From positions 1-64,000 of the forward strand of contig VXNS01000084.1 of the NCBI GenBank assembly GCA_009840445.1: DNA of 64,000 nt. The letters run 5' to 3'. Below the pieces are notes generated by a model. The model did not search any database, had not been told where the DNA came from, and worked only from the letters and a program-made list of their open reading frames with translations. The position numbers and the translations under genes are program-made. Source of the DNA: Synechococcus sp. SB0662_bin_14 (GTDB taxonomy: Bacteria; Cyanobacteriota; Cyanobacteriia; PCC-6307; Cyanobiaceae). Positions within the stretch are counted from its first letter, which is position 1, and each line of letters opens with the position of its first letter. Below, in pieces: positions 50,390-59,058 of this stretch.

Positions 50390-53215
50390 ATGACAGCCCT
50401 CTCCCCCAAGAAAAAACTCATCGAGGTGGCCCTTCCCCTTGAGGCCATCAACAAGGCCTCCGTGCGGGAGAAATCCATCCGCCATGGCCACCCTTCCACC
50501 TTGCACCTGTGGTGGGCGCGGCGTCCTTTGGCAACGTGCCGGGCCGTGTTGTTTGGGCAGTTGGTGGATGATCCCTCCAGCCACCCGGACAAGTTCCCCA
50601 CTGAGGAAGCAGTAGAAGCGGAGCGCAAGCGGCTTTTCGGGATCATTGAAGAGTTGGTGAAGTGGGAGAACTCCACCAACGAAACTGTGTTGGAGCGGGC
50701 GCGAGCCGAGATTCGTAAAAGCTGTGGGGGGAAGCTGCCGCCGGTGTACGATCCGTTTTCAGGGGGCGGGTCCATCCCCTTGGAAGCACAGCGGCTGGGG
50801 TTGCCCGCCTACGGTTCGGACTTGAATCCAGTGGCGGTGATGATTGGCAAGGCGATGATCGAGATCCCGCCAAAGTTCAAGGACAGGACGCCGGTGCATC
50901 CTGATGTGAAGGAGCGCATGGATTACCACAATGCCGAAGGGCTGGCAGAGGACGTGAAGCACTACGGCCAGTGGATGCGGGAGAAGGCCCATGAACGCAT
51001 TGGCTATCTCTATCCCCAGGTGGACTTGCCGAAGGAGCATGGCGGCGACAAGGCCACCGTGATCGCCTGGATCTGGGCGCGAACGGTGCCCAGCCCGGAT
51101 CCGGCGTTTTCCGATGTGCAGGTGCCGATTGCATCAACCTTCCTGCTCTGTTCCAAGAAAGACAAGGAAGCCTGGATTGAGCCAATCGTGAATCGATCAG
51201 CCAAGACAATCTCTTATCGCATTCGGTATGGGGGGACAAAACAGGAGATTGCAAAAGCAAAGACAGGAACGAAGGTAGGCAAGCGTGGTGCGAATTTCTG
51301 CTGCCTCATCTCCGAGACTGCTATCACACCAGATAACGTTAAACGCATGGGTCAAAACGGCAAAATGAGCCAGACCCTTATCGCTATTGTGGCTGAGGGT
51401 AAGCGAAGCCGGGTCTACACTTCACCTACTCAAGAGCATGAAGTGCTTGCGCTTTCTGCCATACCTGCAGGGGCACCCGAGACGCGCTTGCCACACGATC
51501 CGCGAAATTTCTGGACTGTGGACTACGGCCTAACCACCTTCGGTGATCTCTTCACCAACCGGCAATTGGTGGCGCTGAACACTTTCAGCAATCTGGTGCA
51601 TGAGGCGCGGCAGCAGATTGAGGCCGATGGCCTGGCTGCTGGCCGTTCACCTGACCCCACCCCGCTGCGGGATGGCGGCACTGGCGCCAAAGCCTACGCC
51701 GAGGCGGTGAGCGTGTATTTGGGGTTTGCCGTAGATAGGCTGGCTGATCGGTCAAGTACGGTTTGCCATTGGGACTCCAGTTACGTCAAACTTAGCAATA
51801 CATTTGTGCGTCAAGCATTACCGATGACCTGGGATTTTGCAGAAGGCAATGCCTTTTCAAGTTCTACTGGAAACTGGCATTCTTGTGTCATGTGGATCTG
51901 GAAAGTGTTAGTCAATCTTGTCTTATCCTCGCCCGGACTAGAGCACCAGCATGATGCGCAAACCGTCGTCTATCCAGAGAAAACCGTAATTTCTACGGAT
52001 CCTCCTTACTACGATAACATCGGCTATGCTGATCTATCCGATTTCTTCTTTTGCTGGATGCGACGAACCACAAAGACCGTCTTCCCGGATTTATTCAACG
52101 TCCTTGCCACCCCCAAGGCAGATGAACTGGTTGTCACCCCCGTTCGGCATGGAGGGCCAGAGATCGCACAAGAGTTCTTCCTCAACGGAATGCGTCAGGT
52201 TATGAAAAACATGGTCCAGCAGTGCTCCGAAGAGATTCCTGCTGCCATCTACTATGCTTTCAAGCAAAGCGAAATTGCCCAGGAAGGCATCAGTTCAACG
52301 GGATGGGCAACATTTCTTTCGGCTGTGATTGAAGCGGGCTATGCGGTTGTTGGCACCTGGCCAATGCGTACGGAATTATCAAATCGAATGAATGGACTTG
52401 GCTCCAACGCTCTTGCCAACTCCGTTGTCCTCGTTTGTCGCAAGAGGCAGGATGCCGCTGACACCATCACCCGCGCCGAATTCATCCGTGCTTTGCAGCG
52501 GGAGTTGCCGCCCGCCATCGCCCAACTCCAAGCCGCCAACATTGCCCCCACGGATATGCCCCAATCCGCCATCGGCCCCGGCATGGCCGTGTTTTCCCGC
52601 TACCAAGCGGTGCTGGAGGCCAACGACAACCCCATGACCGTCAAGACGGCGCTGCAACTCATCAATGCCCAGCTTGACGAGTTTCTCAACGAGCTACAAG
52701 GTGAATTCGATCCTGAAACCCGCTTTGCCGTCACCTGGTTTGAGCAGCACGGCAACAGGGAAGGGGAGTACGGCGTAGCCGACAACCTGGCCCGTGCCCG
52801 TGGCATCTCGGTGGAGAGCGTCCGGCAGGCCGGCATTGTGGCCAGCGCCGCCGGCCGTGTGCGCATTCTGCAGCGCAGCGAACTGGACCCGGATTGGGAC
52901 CCCGCCACGGATCATCAACTGACCGTCTGGGAATGCTGTCAGCATCTGATCCGCGTTTTGGGCAACGACGGCGAGACGGCAGCGGCCCGGCTGCTCAAGG
53001 CAATGGGCAGCGACAAGGCAGAGATGGTCAAGGACCTTGCCTACTATTGCTACGATGTCTGCACGAATAAGCGGCAAGACGCCAGGGAGGCCATGGCCTA
53101 CAACAGCTTGATTGCCGTATGGGCCGAGTTGACCCGTCAGGCCGCCGCCCTCCGTGATCCCGACGGCATCCGGCAGATGGCCATGGATACCGCCACGGAT
53201 ACCATGGGTCTCTGA
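50390..53215 (+). CDS. DUF1156 DNA adenine/cytosine-N4 methylase (defence module)
   Basis: The 941-residue protein opens KKKLIEVALPLEAINKASVREKSIRHGHPSTLHLWWARRPLAT, the DUF1156 signature. A methyltransferase SAM motif DPFSGGGSIPLEAQRLG lies at about residue 121 and the catalytic STDPPYYDNIGYADLSDFFFCWMRR at about 535. The C-terminal part is helical. The middle third (about 51180-52430) is AT-richer than the ends (25/60 against 37/60 in sampled lines), the region where target recognition would be expected. It likely marks self DNA for a restriction system with the helicase and DUF499 partner. Confidence 0.9.
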   Translation: MTALSPKKKLIEVALPLEAINKASVREKSIRHGHPSTLHLWWARRPLATCRAVLFGQLVDDPSSHPDKFPTEEAVEAERKRLFGIIEELVKWENSTNETVLERARAEIRKSCGGKLPPVYDPFSGGGSIPLEAQRLGLPAYGSDLNPVAVMIGKAMIEIPPKFKDRTPVHPDVKERMDYHNAEGLAEDVKHYGQWMREKAHERIGYLYPQVDLPKEHGGDKATVIAWIWARTVPSPDPAFSDVQVPIASTFLLCSKKDKEAWIEPIVNRSAKTISYRIRYGGTKQEIAKAKTGTKVGKRGANFCCLISETAITPDNVKRMGQNGKMSQTLIAIVAEGKRSRVYTSPTQEHEVLALSAIPAGAPETRLPHDPRNFWTVDYGLTTFGDLFTNRQLVALNTFSNLVHEARQQIEADGLAAGRSPDPTPLRDGGTGAKAYAEAVSVYLGFAVDRLADRSSTVCHWDSSYVKLSNTFVRQALPMTWDFAEGNAFSSSTGNWHSCVMWIWKVLVNLVLSSPGLEHQHDAQTVVYPEKTVISTDPPYYDNIGYADLSDFFFCWMRRTTKTVFPDLFNVLATPKADELVVTPVRHGGPEIAQEFFLNGMRQVMKNMVQQCSEEIPAAIYYAFKQSEIAQEGISSTGWATFLSAVIEAGYAVVGTWPMRTELSNRMNGLGSNALANSVVLVCRKRQDAADTITRAEFIRALQRELPPAIAQLQAANIAPTDMPQSAIGPGMAVFSRYQAVLEANDNPMTVKTALQLINAQLDEFLNELQGEFDPETRFAVTWFEQHGNREGEYGVADNLARARGISVESVRQAGIVASAAGRVRILQRSELDPDWDPATDHQLTVWECCQHLIRVLGNDGETAAARLLKAMGSDKAEMVKDLAYYCYDVCTNKRQDAREAMAYNSLIAVWAELTRQAAALRDPDGIRQMAMDTATDTMGL

Positions 53216-53233
53216 GGACAGAAGAGTTGCCCC

Positions 53234-56200
53234 ATGGCCAAAAGTGCCCGCCAGACCGTTTTTGAAGGCCAGGAGTTGCTTCCCGCAGCTTTGGCCCCCT
53301 TTGTGGAGAAGCGGCTTGACAGCGCCATGCCGGGTGTGTGGCAGCGGCAGGCGGTGGAGCGGGTGCGGGGCCTGTACCCCGATGCCTCCGGCAAGTTGAC
53401 GTGGGATCAGGCCAGTTTGTTGAAGGTGATGATGGCCTTCTGGAAAGAGACCTTTGCGGTGGTGCTGGGGCAAACGGAACGGGCGCTGGTCTCCGAACTG
53501 CTGCAAGTGCGCAACAAACTGGCCCATGAGGATGCCTTCAGCTACGACGATGCCGAGCGGGCGCTGGACTCCATGCGCCGCCTCATGGACGCCGTTGGCG
53601 CTGGCGCGGTGGCTAGCGAGTTGGCCAGGATGCGGGACACCATCCTGAGGGTCAAGTACCGGGAGCTTGAACGTAACGAGGAGCGCCGCAAATCGCCACA
53701 GGTGAGCGTGGCCACGGAGACGGCCAGGGGACTGTTGCCGTGGCGTCAGGTGGTGGAGCCCCACCGGGACGTGGCCAGCGGCGCGTTCCAGCAGGCGGAG
53801 TTTGCCGCAGACCTGGCCAAGGTTCACAAGGGCAGCGCCCCGGCCGAGTACGGCGATCCCCAGGAGTTTTTCAGCCGCACCTATCTGACGGACGGTTTGA
53901 GCGCCCTGCTGATTGGCGCTGCCCAGCGCTTGTCTGGCAAAGGAGGCGATCCCGTGGTGGAGTTGCAGACCAATTTTGGCGGCGGCAAAACCCACTCCAT
54001 GCTGGCCCTCTATCACATGGCAGGGGAGACGGCCGTGGAGGATTTGCCGGGGCTGGATCAACTGCTGGCCGACCAGGGGTTGACCGTTCCGAAGCAGGTC
54101 AATCGGGCTGTTCTGGTGGGCACGGCCCGGGGGCCGCTGGACGTGATCAAGCTGGCGGGTAGGCAGGAGATCCGCACCACCTGGGGCGCCCTGGCCTGGC
54201 AACTGGGGAAACAGCAGGCCTACGACCTGGTGGCCGAGCATGACGCCAGTGGCATTGCGCCAGGCTCCAACCTGCTGGAGGCCCTCTTCAAGGCATACGC
54301 CCCCTGTTTGATCCTGATTGACGAGTGGGTGGCCTACCTGCGGCAGATTTACAAGGTGGACGGCCTGCCCTCCGGCTCCTTTGACGCCAACCTGTCCTTT
54401 GTGCAGGCGCTCACCGAAGCGGTGAAGGTCTCTCCCCAAACCCTGCTGGTGGCCTCCTTGCCGGCGTCCCAAATTGAGGTGGGCGGCGAAGGGGGACAAG
54501 AGGCCCTGGCCCGCCTGAAACAGACCTTTAGCCGGGTGGAGAGTGCATGGCGCCCCGCTTCCCAGGAAGAAAGCTACGAAATCGTGCGGCGGCGGCTGTT
54601 CAAGGAGATCCCCGGTGACCGGTACAAGCACCGCAACAACACCACAAAGCAGTTTGCCAAGTTGTATCAGGAGAGCCGCAACAGTTTCCCGCCGGGCTGT
54701 GCAGACGAAGACTATCGGCGCAAATTGGACAAGGCGTATCCCATCCACCCGGATCTGTTTGACCATCTCTACACGGCTTGGGGTTCCCTGGAGCAGTTCC
54801 AGCGCACACGGGGCGTGCTGCGCCTGATGGCCCAGGTGGTCCACGCCCTCTGGATGTCCAATGATCCTTCCCTGATGGTGATGCCGGGGAGCGTTCCCGT
54901 CTGTTCGCCTCGCGTGGAGCCGGAATTGCTCAATTATTTGCCCAAGGCCTGGCGGAACATCATTGCCGCAGACGTGGACGGGCAAACCTCCACCCCCTAC
55001 GCCGTTGACCAGTCTGCCCCCAACCTGAATCGCTGCTCGGCAGCGCGGCGCGTGGCCCGGGCCGTTTTTGTGGCCACCGCCGCCACGGAAGGCCAGGAGA
55101 ATCTGGGCATTGACGACAAAAGAATCTACCTGGGTGTGGTTCAGCCTGGAGAGAAAATTGCCGTCTTTGGCGATGCACTGCGACGCCTGGCCGATCAAGC
55201 CAAGTTCATGCACAGTGATTTGGGGCGCTGCTGGTATTCCAGGGCGTCCAATCTCAACCGTATGGCCATTGATCGGGCTGGTCAGCTTGAAGAATCCCGT
55301 GTTCTGATGGAGATTGACAAGACGCTTGTCGAATCCGTCAGGGGCACGGATCGCGGTCACTTCGCTGCCGTTCAAGTGGCGCCCGGCAACTCGGCGGATG
55401 TCCCAGACGAACCGGGCGGCGTGAGGGCGGTTGTCCTCGGCGTTGCCCATGGGCACACCAGCCGCAGCGATTCTTCCGATGCCATGGCGGAGGTCAAGGA
55501 TATTCTGCTGCAGCGGGGCAACGCACCCCGTGTCTATCGCAACACCCTTGTTTTTCTTGCTGCCGACTCCAGACAGATGGATACCTTGCAAGACGCCATG
55601 GGCCTGTATCTTGCTTGGAAAGACATCGTCCGTGATGCTGAGCGCCTGGACCTGAGGGCCAGTGACGTTGCCCTCGCTACAACCAGGACAGCAGAAGCCC
55701 GGGAGACCGTTCAAACACGCCTGAAGGAAGCCTGGTGTTACCTGATCTACCCCTACCAGGAGTCCCCCCAGTCTGATGTGCAATTTACGTCCTGCCGTAT
55801 TCCCTCTCAAGACGGCGTCATCAGCCGCGCCAGCAAAAAACTGGTGGGTGATGAGGCCCTGCTCCCGGAAATTGGTCCGGAGCGGCTGAATCGTGCGCTG
55901 GAGAAAACCATCTGGGCCGACAAGCCGCACCTGTCCCTGAAGGATCTTTGGGAATACCTGAACCGATACATCTATCTCCCCCGCTTGAAGAACCGGGAAA
56001 CCCTCGTCAAGGCAATCAAGGCGGCGGTGGGCGGCACGTCCGGTCCGTTTGCCTACGCCGAACGGTGGAACGCTGAGGCCGGGTCTTACGTCGGTCTCGT
56101 GATGGAAAACGCTCCCCACGCCCCTGTTGTTCTGGACAGCGAATCCCTGATCGTGCGCCAGGATGTTGCCCGTAGCCAACCCCCCACAGCAGGGGCGGAA

Positions 56201-56566
56201 CAGCCCACGATGCCGGGAACGGGAGGGGCAACGGTCATGGCCGCTGCCGGTGGTAACCAGCCACGGCAACAAGGCGTCTTGCCATCATCTGCATCCCGCG
56301 GCATGGGCGGAGAACCCAAGGTGGCAGCAGAGCCACGCCTGACCCGGTTTCAGGGAACAGTGATGCTCTCGGCGGACCGCCCAGCCAGGGATATGCGCCA
56401 GATCGTGGAAGCCGTTGTCGAGCAGTTGACAACACTTCCAGGCGCAGAGGTCTCGTTGAAGCTTGAGATCGACGCGGAGGTGGCCACAGGACTTGACCGG
56501 GCCAAAGTGCGAACACTCATGGAAAATGCCGCAACCCTTGGTTTTATTGATAAGTCAATAGAATAG
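53234..56566 (+). CDS. Swt1-HEPN and DUF499 ATPase (defence module)
   Basis: The 1110-residue protein begins with a Swt1-like HEPN domain (about residues 1-140; R-x4-H in RNKLAH near residue 93). The DUF499 P-loop follows: Walker A QTNFGGGKTHSMLAL (about 245-258) and Walker B PCLILIDEWVAYL (about 355-367). The C-terminal half has a winged-helix-like region and a linker rich in Gly and Pro. DUF499 proteins are found with DUF1156 methylases and helicases in defence islands. It starts 18 bases after the methylase stop, so the two are coexpressed. Confidence 0.9.
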   Translation: MAKSARQTVFEGQELLPAALAPFVEKRLDSAMPGVWQRQAVERVRGLYPDASGKLTWDQASLLKVMMAFWKETFAVVLGQTERALVSELLQVRNKLAHEDAFSYDDAERALDSMRRLMDAVGAGAVASELARMRDTILRVKYRELERNEERRKSPQVSVATETARGLLPWRQVVEPHRDVASGAFQQAEFAADLAKVHKGSAPAEYGDPQEFFSRTYLTDGLSALLIGAAQRLSGKGGDPVVELQTNFGGGKTHSMLALYHMAGETAVEDLPGLDQLLADQGLTVPKQVNRAVLVGTARGPLDVIKLAGRQEIRTTWGALAWQLGKQQAYDLVAEHDASGIAPGSNLLEALFKAYAPCLILIDEWVAYLRQIYKVDGLPSGSFDANLSFVQALTEAVKVSPQTLLVASLPASQIEVGGEGGQEALARLKQTFSRVESAWRPASQEESYEIVRRRLFKEIPGDRYKHRNNTTKQFAKLYQESRNSFPPGCADEDYRRKLDKAYPIHPDLFDHLYTAWGSLEQFQRTRGVLRLMAQVVHALWMSNDPSLMVMPGSVPVCSPRVEPELLNYLPKAWRNIIAADVDGQTSTPYAVDQSAPNLNRCSAARRVARAVFVATAATEGQENLGIDDKRIYLGVVQPGEKIAVFGDALRRLADQAKFMHSDLGRCWYSRASNLNRMAIDRAGQLEESRVLMEIDKTLVESVRGTDRGHFAAVQVAPGNSADVPDEPGGVRAVVLGVAHGHTSRSDSSDAMAEVKDILLQRGNAPRVYRNTLVFLAADSRQMDTLQDAMGLYLAWKDIVRDAERLDLRASDVALATTRTAEARETVQTRLKEAWCYLIYPYQESPQSDVQFTSCRIPSQDGVISRASKKLVGDEALLPEIGPERLNRALEKTIWADKPHLSLKDLWEYLNRYIYLPRLKNRETLVKAIKAAVGGTSGPFAYAERWNAEAGSYVGLVMENAPHAPVVLDSESLIVRQDVARSQPPTAGAEQPTMPGTGGATVMAAAGGNQPRQQGVLPSSASRGMGGEPKVAAEPRLTRFQGTVMLSADRPARDMRQIVEAVVEQLTTLPGAEVSLKLEIDAEVATGLDRAKVRTLMENAATLGFIDKSIE

Positions 56567-56602
56567 ATCGTGGCGAAGGAGCCTCTGAACTTGGTCCTCT
56601 AT

Positions 56603-56821
56603 GAGACTGTTGAAAAGTCAGCAAAGACACTTGCAAGGGAGAACTAGTGTCGCAAGTGGTGCCGAGCCAATTAGGGCAAAGAAGCTTGATATTGCCACAG
56701 ATCCCAGTCATAGAAAGGAGTTTGACTAGTTACTTGATGATCAAAAGATGACTTCGTTACTGACAATCCTTCTCGATACGATATGGGAGAAATCCGGCCT
56801 TGGGGACTTTTCAACAGCCTC
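56603..56821. mobile_element. MITE-like element with 17-bp inverted ends
   Basis: The left end GAGACTGTTGAAAAGTC (56603-56619) and the right end GACTTTTCAACAGCCTC (56805-56821) are inverted repeats with one mismatch. CTAT flanks both sides (56599-56602 and 56822-56825) as a likely target duplication. The 219-base body encodes no transposase; short readable pieces (ATDPSHRKEFD, LLDDQKMTSLLTILL) suggest a deleted insertion sequence. The ends recall IS elements with GGCTGTTGAAAAGTC termini. Confidence 0.7.
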
Positions 56822-56849
56822 CTATGTAAGCCCCCTTCTAAGCCATGGG

Positions 56850-56903
56850 GCCATTCAGTTCAGCAGCAAGAGCCTGCTGGAGCAGATGGAGGCGTTGGGA
56901 TAA
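56850..56903 (+). pseudogene. Remnant of a second helicase 3' end
   Basis: GCCATTCAGTTCAGCA-CAAGAGCCTGCTGGAG differs at one base from the last codons of the helicase at 47128-47160 (AIQFSIKSLLER). It continues EQMEALG then TAA, so it is the tail of a related gene. The rest of that gene is absent; the MITE borders it on the left. Confidence 0.65.
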
Positions 56904-57033
56904 TATCGAGCACAGGGAGAAGCAAGAGAATGATCGCCGCTCCTTCGAGCAGTTTGCTAGTTTGGGTACAATGTATTCCATCCTGATGCAATCACAGTCT
57001 CATTATTCAGAGAACAGCGATTTCAAAGATGCT

Positions 57034-57702
57034 TTATATCCAAACATCCTGTTTGTTTTCCCAATACTCCTTAACACTCTCGAACCGCTGAATCCTCTCT
57101 GTAATCTTGCCAATCTCTCGCGGGTAAAAGTCCATCATAACGTCGCAAAGCTGCAACATCCACTCTTTCCTTGAATTCCGCTCTATCGTGCGAATGTTAT
57201 TTGAATTGGCAATCTGAATCTGTCCCCACCCGAGGGCACCTACAGTCAAGCATTCCCAATCAAGAAACTCGATTGGCGCGAACAAGACATCCGAAACTTT
57301 AAGGTCAGTTCCATCAATCGAATACTTGATCATAATGAGAGAGAAAACATTAATGTCTGACTCATAGAACCGTGCTAGCCGCTCGACAGATGTAAGGTTG
57401 GGCATATTAAAGTGGGTGTCCTCTCTATGGGTCTTTACATCTATTACAGAATAGATCCCCTCCATATCAGTGAATGCCATATCAGCCATGGCACGTCGTG
57501 CGAATTCACTAGAATACTCGCCACACCAACTCCCAAGGAAATTCTCGAATCTGTCGGCCACCAAAGATTCTAGTGCGTCTCCAACTGCTCGTGTACTACG
57601 AGCTGTTTGCGGAGTAAGGAAACAATTCAAAGAGTTGATGTACTCCTTGATTGTGGTTGCTACCTGCTTGTGATGCCCTTGGTAATAGAAGCTCGACTTC
57701 AT
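57034..57702 (-). CDS. Type II restriction endonuclease (predicted)
   Basis: The 222-residue protein begins at ATG 57702, which overlaps the methylase stop (ATGA). The tracked start 28 codons earlier lies inside the methylase gene. ADMAFTDMEGIYSVIDVKTH fits a PD-(D/E)XK active site (D, then DVK). I cannot name the specificity. The gene has about 43 percent GC. It is placed directly after a DNA methylase, which is the main support for the restriction assignment. A non-restriction nuclease is an alternative. Confidence 0.7.
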   Translation of the reverse strand: MKSSFYYQGHHKQVATTIKEYINSLNCFLTPQTARSTRAVGDALESLVADRFENFLGSWCGEYSSEFARRAMADMAFTDMEGIYSVIDVKTHREDTHFNMPNLTSVERLARFYESDINVFSLIMIKYSIDGTDLKVSDVLFAPIEFLDWECLTVGALGWGQIQIANSNNIRTIERNSRKEWMLQLCDVMMDFYPREIGKITERIQRFESVKEYWENKQDVWI

Positions 57703-58736
57703 TGGAAAATTGCTCCTTGGGAGACATTGTCTGTCCTCTTTGACTGGGATACCCTTTGTTGCTGAGGGAAAGAATTTCGCTCCCAAAATACTCCATCCTT
57801 ATACCCTTGGATGGCTGAATCACATTGTGCAGCAGAAATTCGTTTCCTTGCCCAGCAAAGGTATTCCATATTGATATCAATACCACACCAACGTCTGCGC
57901 AACTTTTCCGCAACCACTGCAGACGTACCACTACCCAAGAACGGGTCAAATACAAAGTCACCTTCTTTAGAACTTGCAAGAATCAATTTCGCGAATAATT
58001 TCTCCGGCTTTTGTGTAGGATGAGGAGTATTTTCGGGCATTGACCAAAATGGTACTGTCAAATCTGTCCAAATGTTTGACGGATGCGTTAAACGGAAATT
58101 TCCATCGCTCTCATTTTGCCAATCTTTTGGATCTCCATTTACGCGATAAGGTGCTAATACTTTTCGCTTTAGCTTTACAGACTCTACATCAAAGTAGTAG
58201 TTCTCGGAATTGGTACAAAACCAAATATCTTCTATATTGTTCTTCCAATTCCGTCTTGCGCCTCTCCCCTTCTCTCGTTCCCAAGTAATTCTGTTTTGTA
58301 CGAGAAATCGTTTTTCTAAAACTGGCAGCACTAATGTTGATGTCTTCCAATCAGAGCACACATAAAGTGTGGCTGTCGGCTTCATCATTGGAGCCAGTAA
58401 TTCTATAACTCTCTCAAACCAAGATATATAACATTCTTTGTTCAGCTCCCTGAAATGATTTCCATTGTAGTTTTTTGTTAGATTATACGGTGGATCAAGG
58501 ATGAGCAGGTCGATGAATTGAGTTGGAAAGCGAGTAGCTATTTCGAAGAAGTCGCCCCTGATAAGCTGGCAATCTATGTCTTGACGATCAACTGCTGTTT
58601 TAACTTGTAAAATGGACTTGGAAAGCTCAAGAAGCTCTTCTGGAGTACATGTCAGCGTTCTATTTCGTGGAGCGCTCGAATGATTGTGGCGAATGTGTTG
58701 TCTGTCAGGTAGTTGACCTCGAAGCCCATTTTGCAT
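57699..58736 (-). CDS. Type II DNA methyltransferase, possibly 5'-truncated by frameshift
   Basis: A beta-order DNA methylase: catalytic IDLLILDPPYNLTKNY comes first, and the SAM motif DFVFDPFLGSGTSAVVAEKLRRRWCGID comes near the C-terminus. DPPY usually means N6-adenine. The open frame runs to 58916, but the first 80 codons look like chance, and homologous-looking sequence starts near 58655 with no good in-frame start. The other frame upstream (58652-58927) looks protein-like, so the true N-terminus may be there. The 58736 ATG is only a formal start. It is followed by the endonuclease gene. Confidence 0.75.
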   Translation of the reverse strand: MQNGLRGQLPDRQHIRHNHSSAPRNRTLTCTPEELLELSKSILQVKTAVDRQDIDCQLIRGDFFEIATRFPTQFIDLLILDPPYNLTKNYNGNHFRELNKECYISWFERVIELLAPMMKPTATLYVCSDWKTSTLVLPVLEKRFLVQNRITWEREKGRGARRNWKNNIEDIWFCTNSENYYFDVESVKLKRKVLAPYRVNGDPKDWQNESDGNFRLTHPSNIWTDLTVPFWSMPENTPHPTQKPEKLFAKLILASSKEGDFVFDPFLGSGTSAVVAEKLRRRWCGIDINMEYLCWARKRISAAQCDSAIQGYKDGVFWERNSFPQQQRVSQSKRTDNVSQGAIFQ

Positions 58737-58927
58737 CGCCGAAGTTCCCTGTACGGATTGGAGTTCTCGTTCTTCATCTGCGGAGGTAGTACTGTCAGCA
58801 TCCGATTTTTTGCTCTCCCCTGCCTGGTCGAGCAGCCGGTGAACCGGTTGTGCATATCCTTCGCTGTAACTGCATTGACACGCCGGTTTCCGAAGGCGAG
58901 AGGGACGTACCAGCATTGGTCATGCAT
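58652..58927 (-). CDS. Short ORF upstream of the methylase, possibly its N-terminal part
   Basis: From ATG 58927 the ORF reads MHDQCWYVPLAFGNRRVNA and ends GFEVNYLTDNTFATIIRALHEIER (91 residues). It stops at 58652, just where methylase-like sequence (TPEELLELSKSIL) begins in another frame. Either it is a separate small gene in the restriction-modification locus, or a one-base indel has split the methylase. The composition is low in GC like the rest of the locus. I know no family. Confidence 0.45.
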   Translation of the reverse strand: MHDQCWYVPLAFGNRRVNAVTAKDMHNRFTGCSTRQGRAKNRMLTVLPPQMKNENSNPYRELRRCKMGFEVNYLTDNTFATIIRALHEIER

Positions 58928-59058
58928 GATGCATGGCAATCCTATCACGCCGATAGCGTTTAACCGCTCAGTGGGCAGAGTCGATTTCGTAGAAAAGGGT
59001 TGAACGTTGTCACCAAGCCTGGCCCCCTGGTCCCTCTCACCCGCAACCCCATCCACCC

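Noticed and set aside
52694-56272. 1192-codon minus-strand ORF over the DUF499 gene
   Set aside because: Its length is striking, but the sense protein has clear P-loop motifs, and this frame is rich in His, Gly and Gln with no domain.
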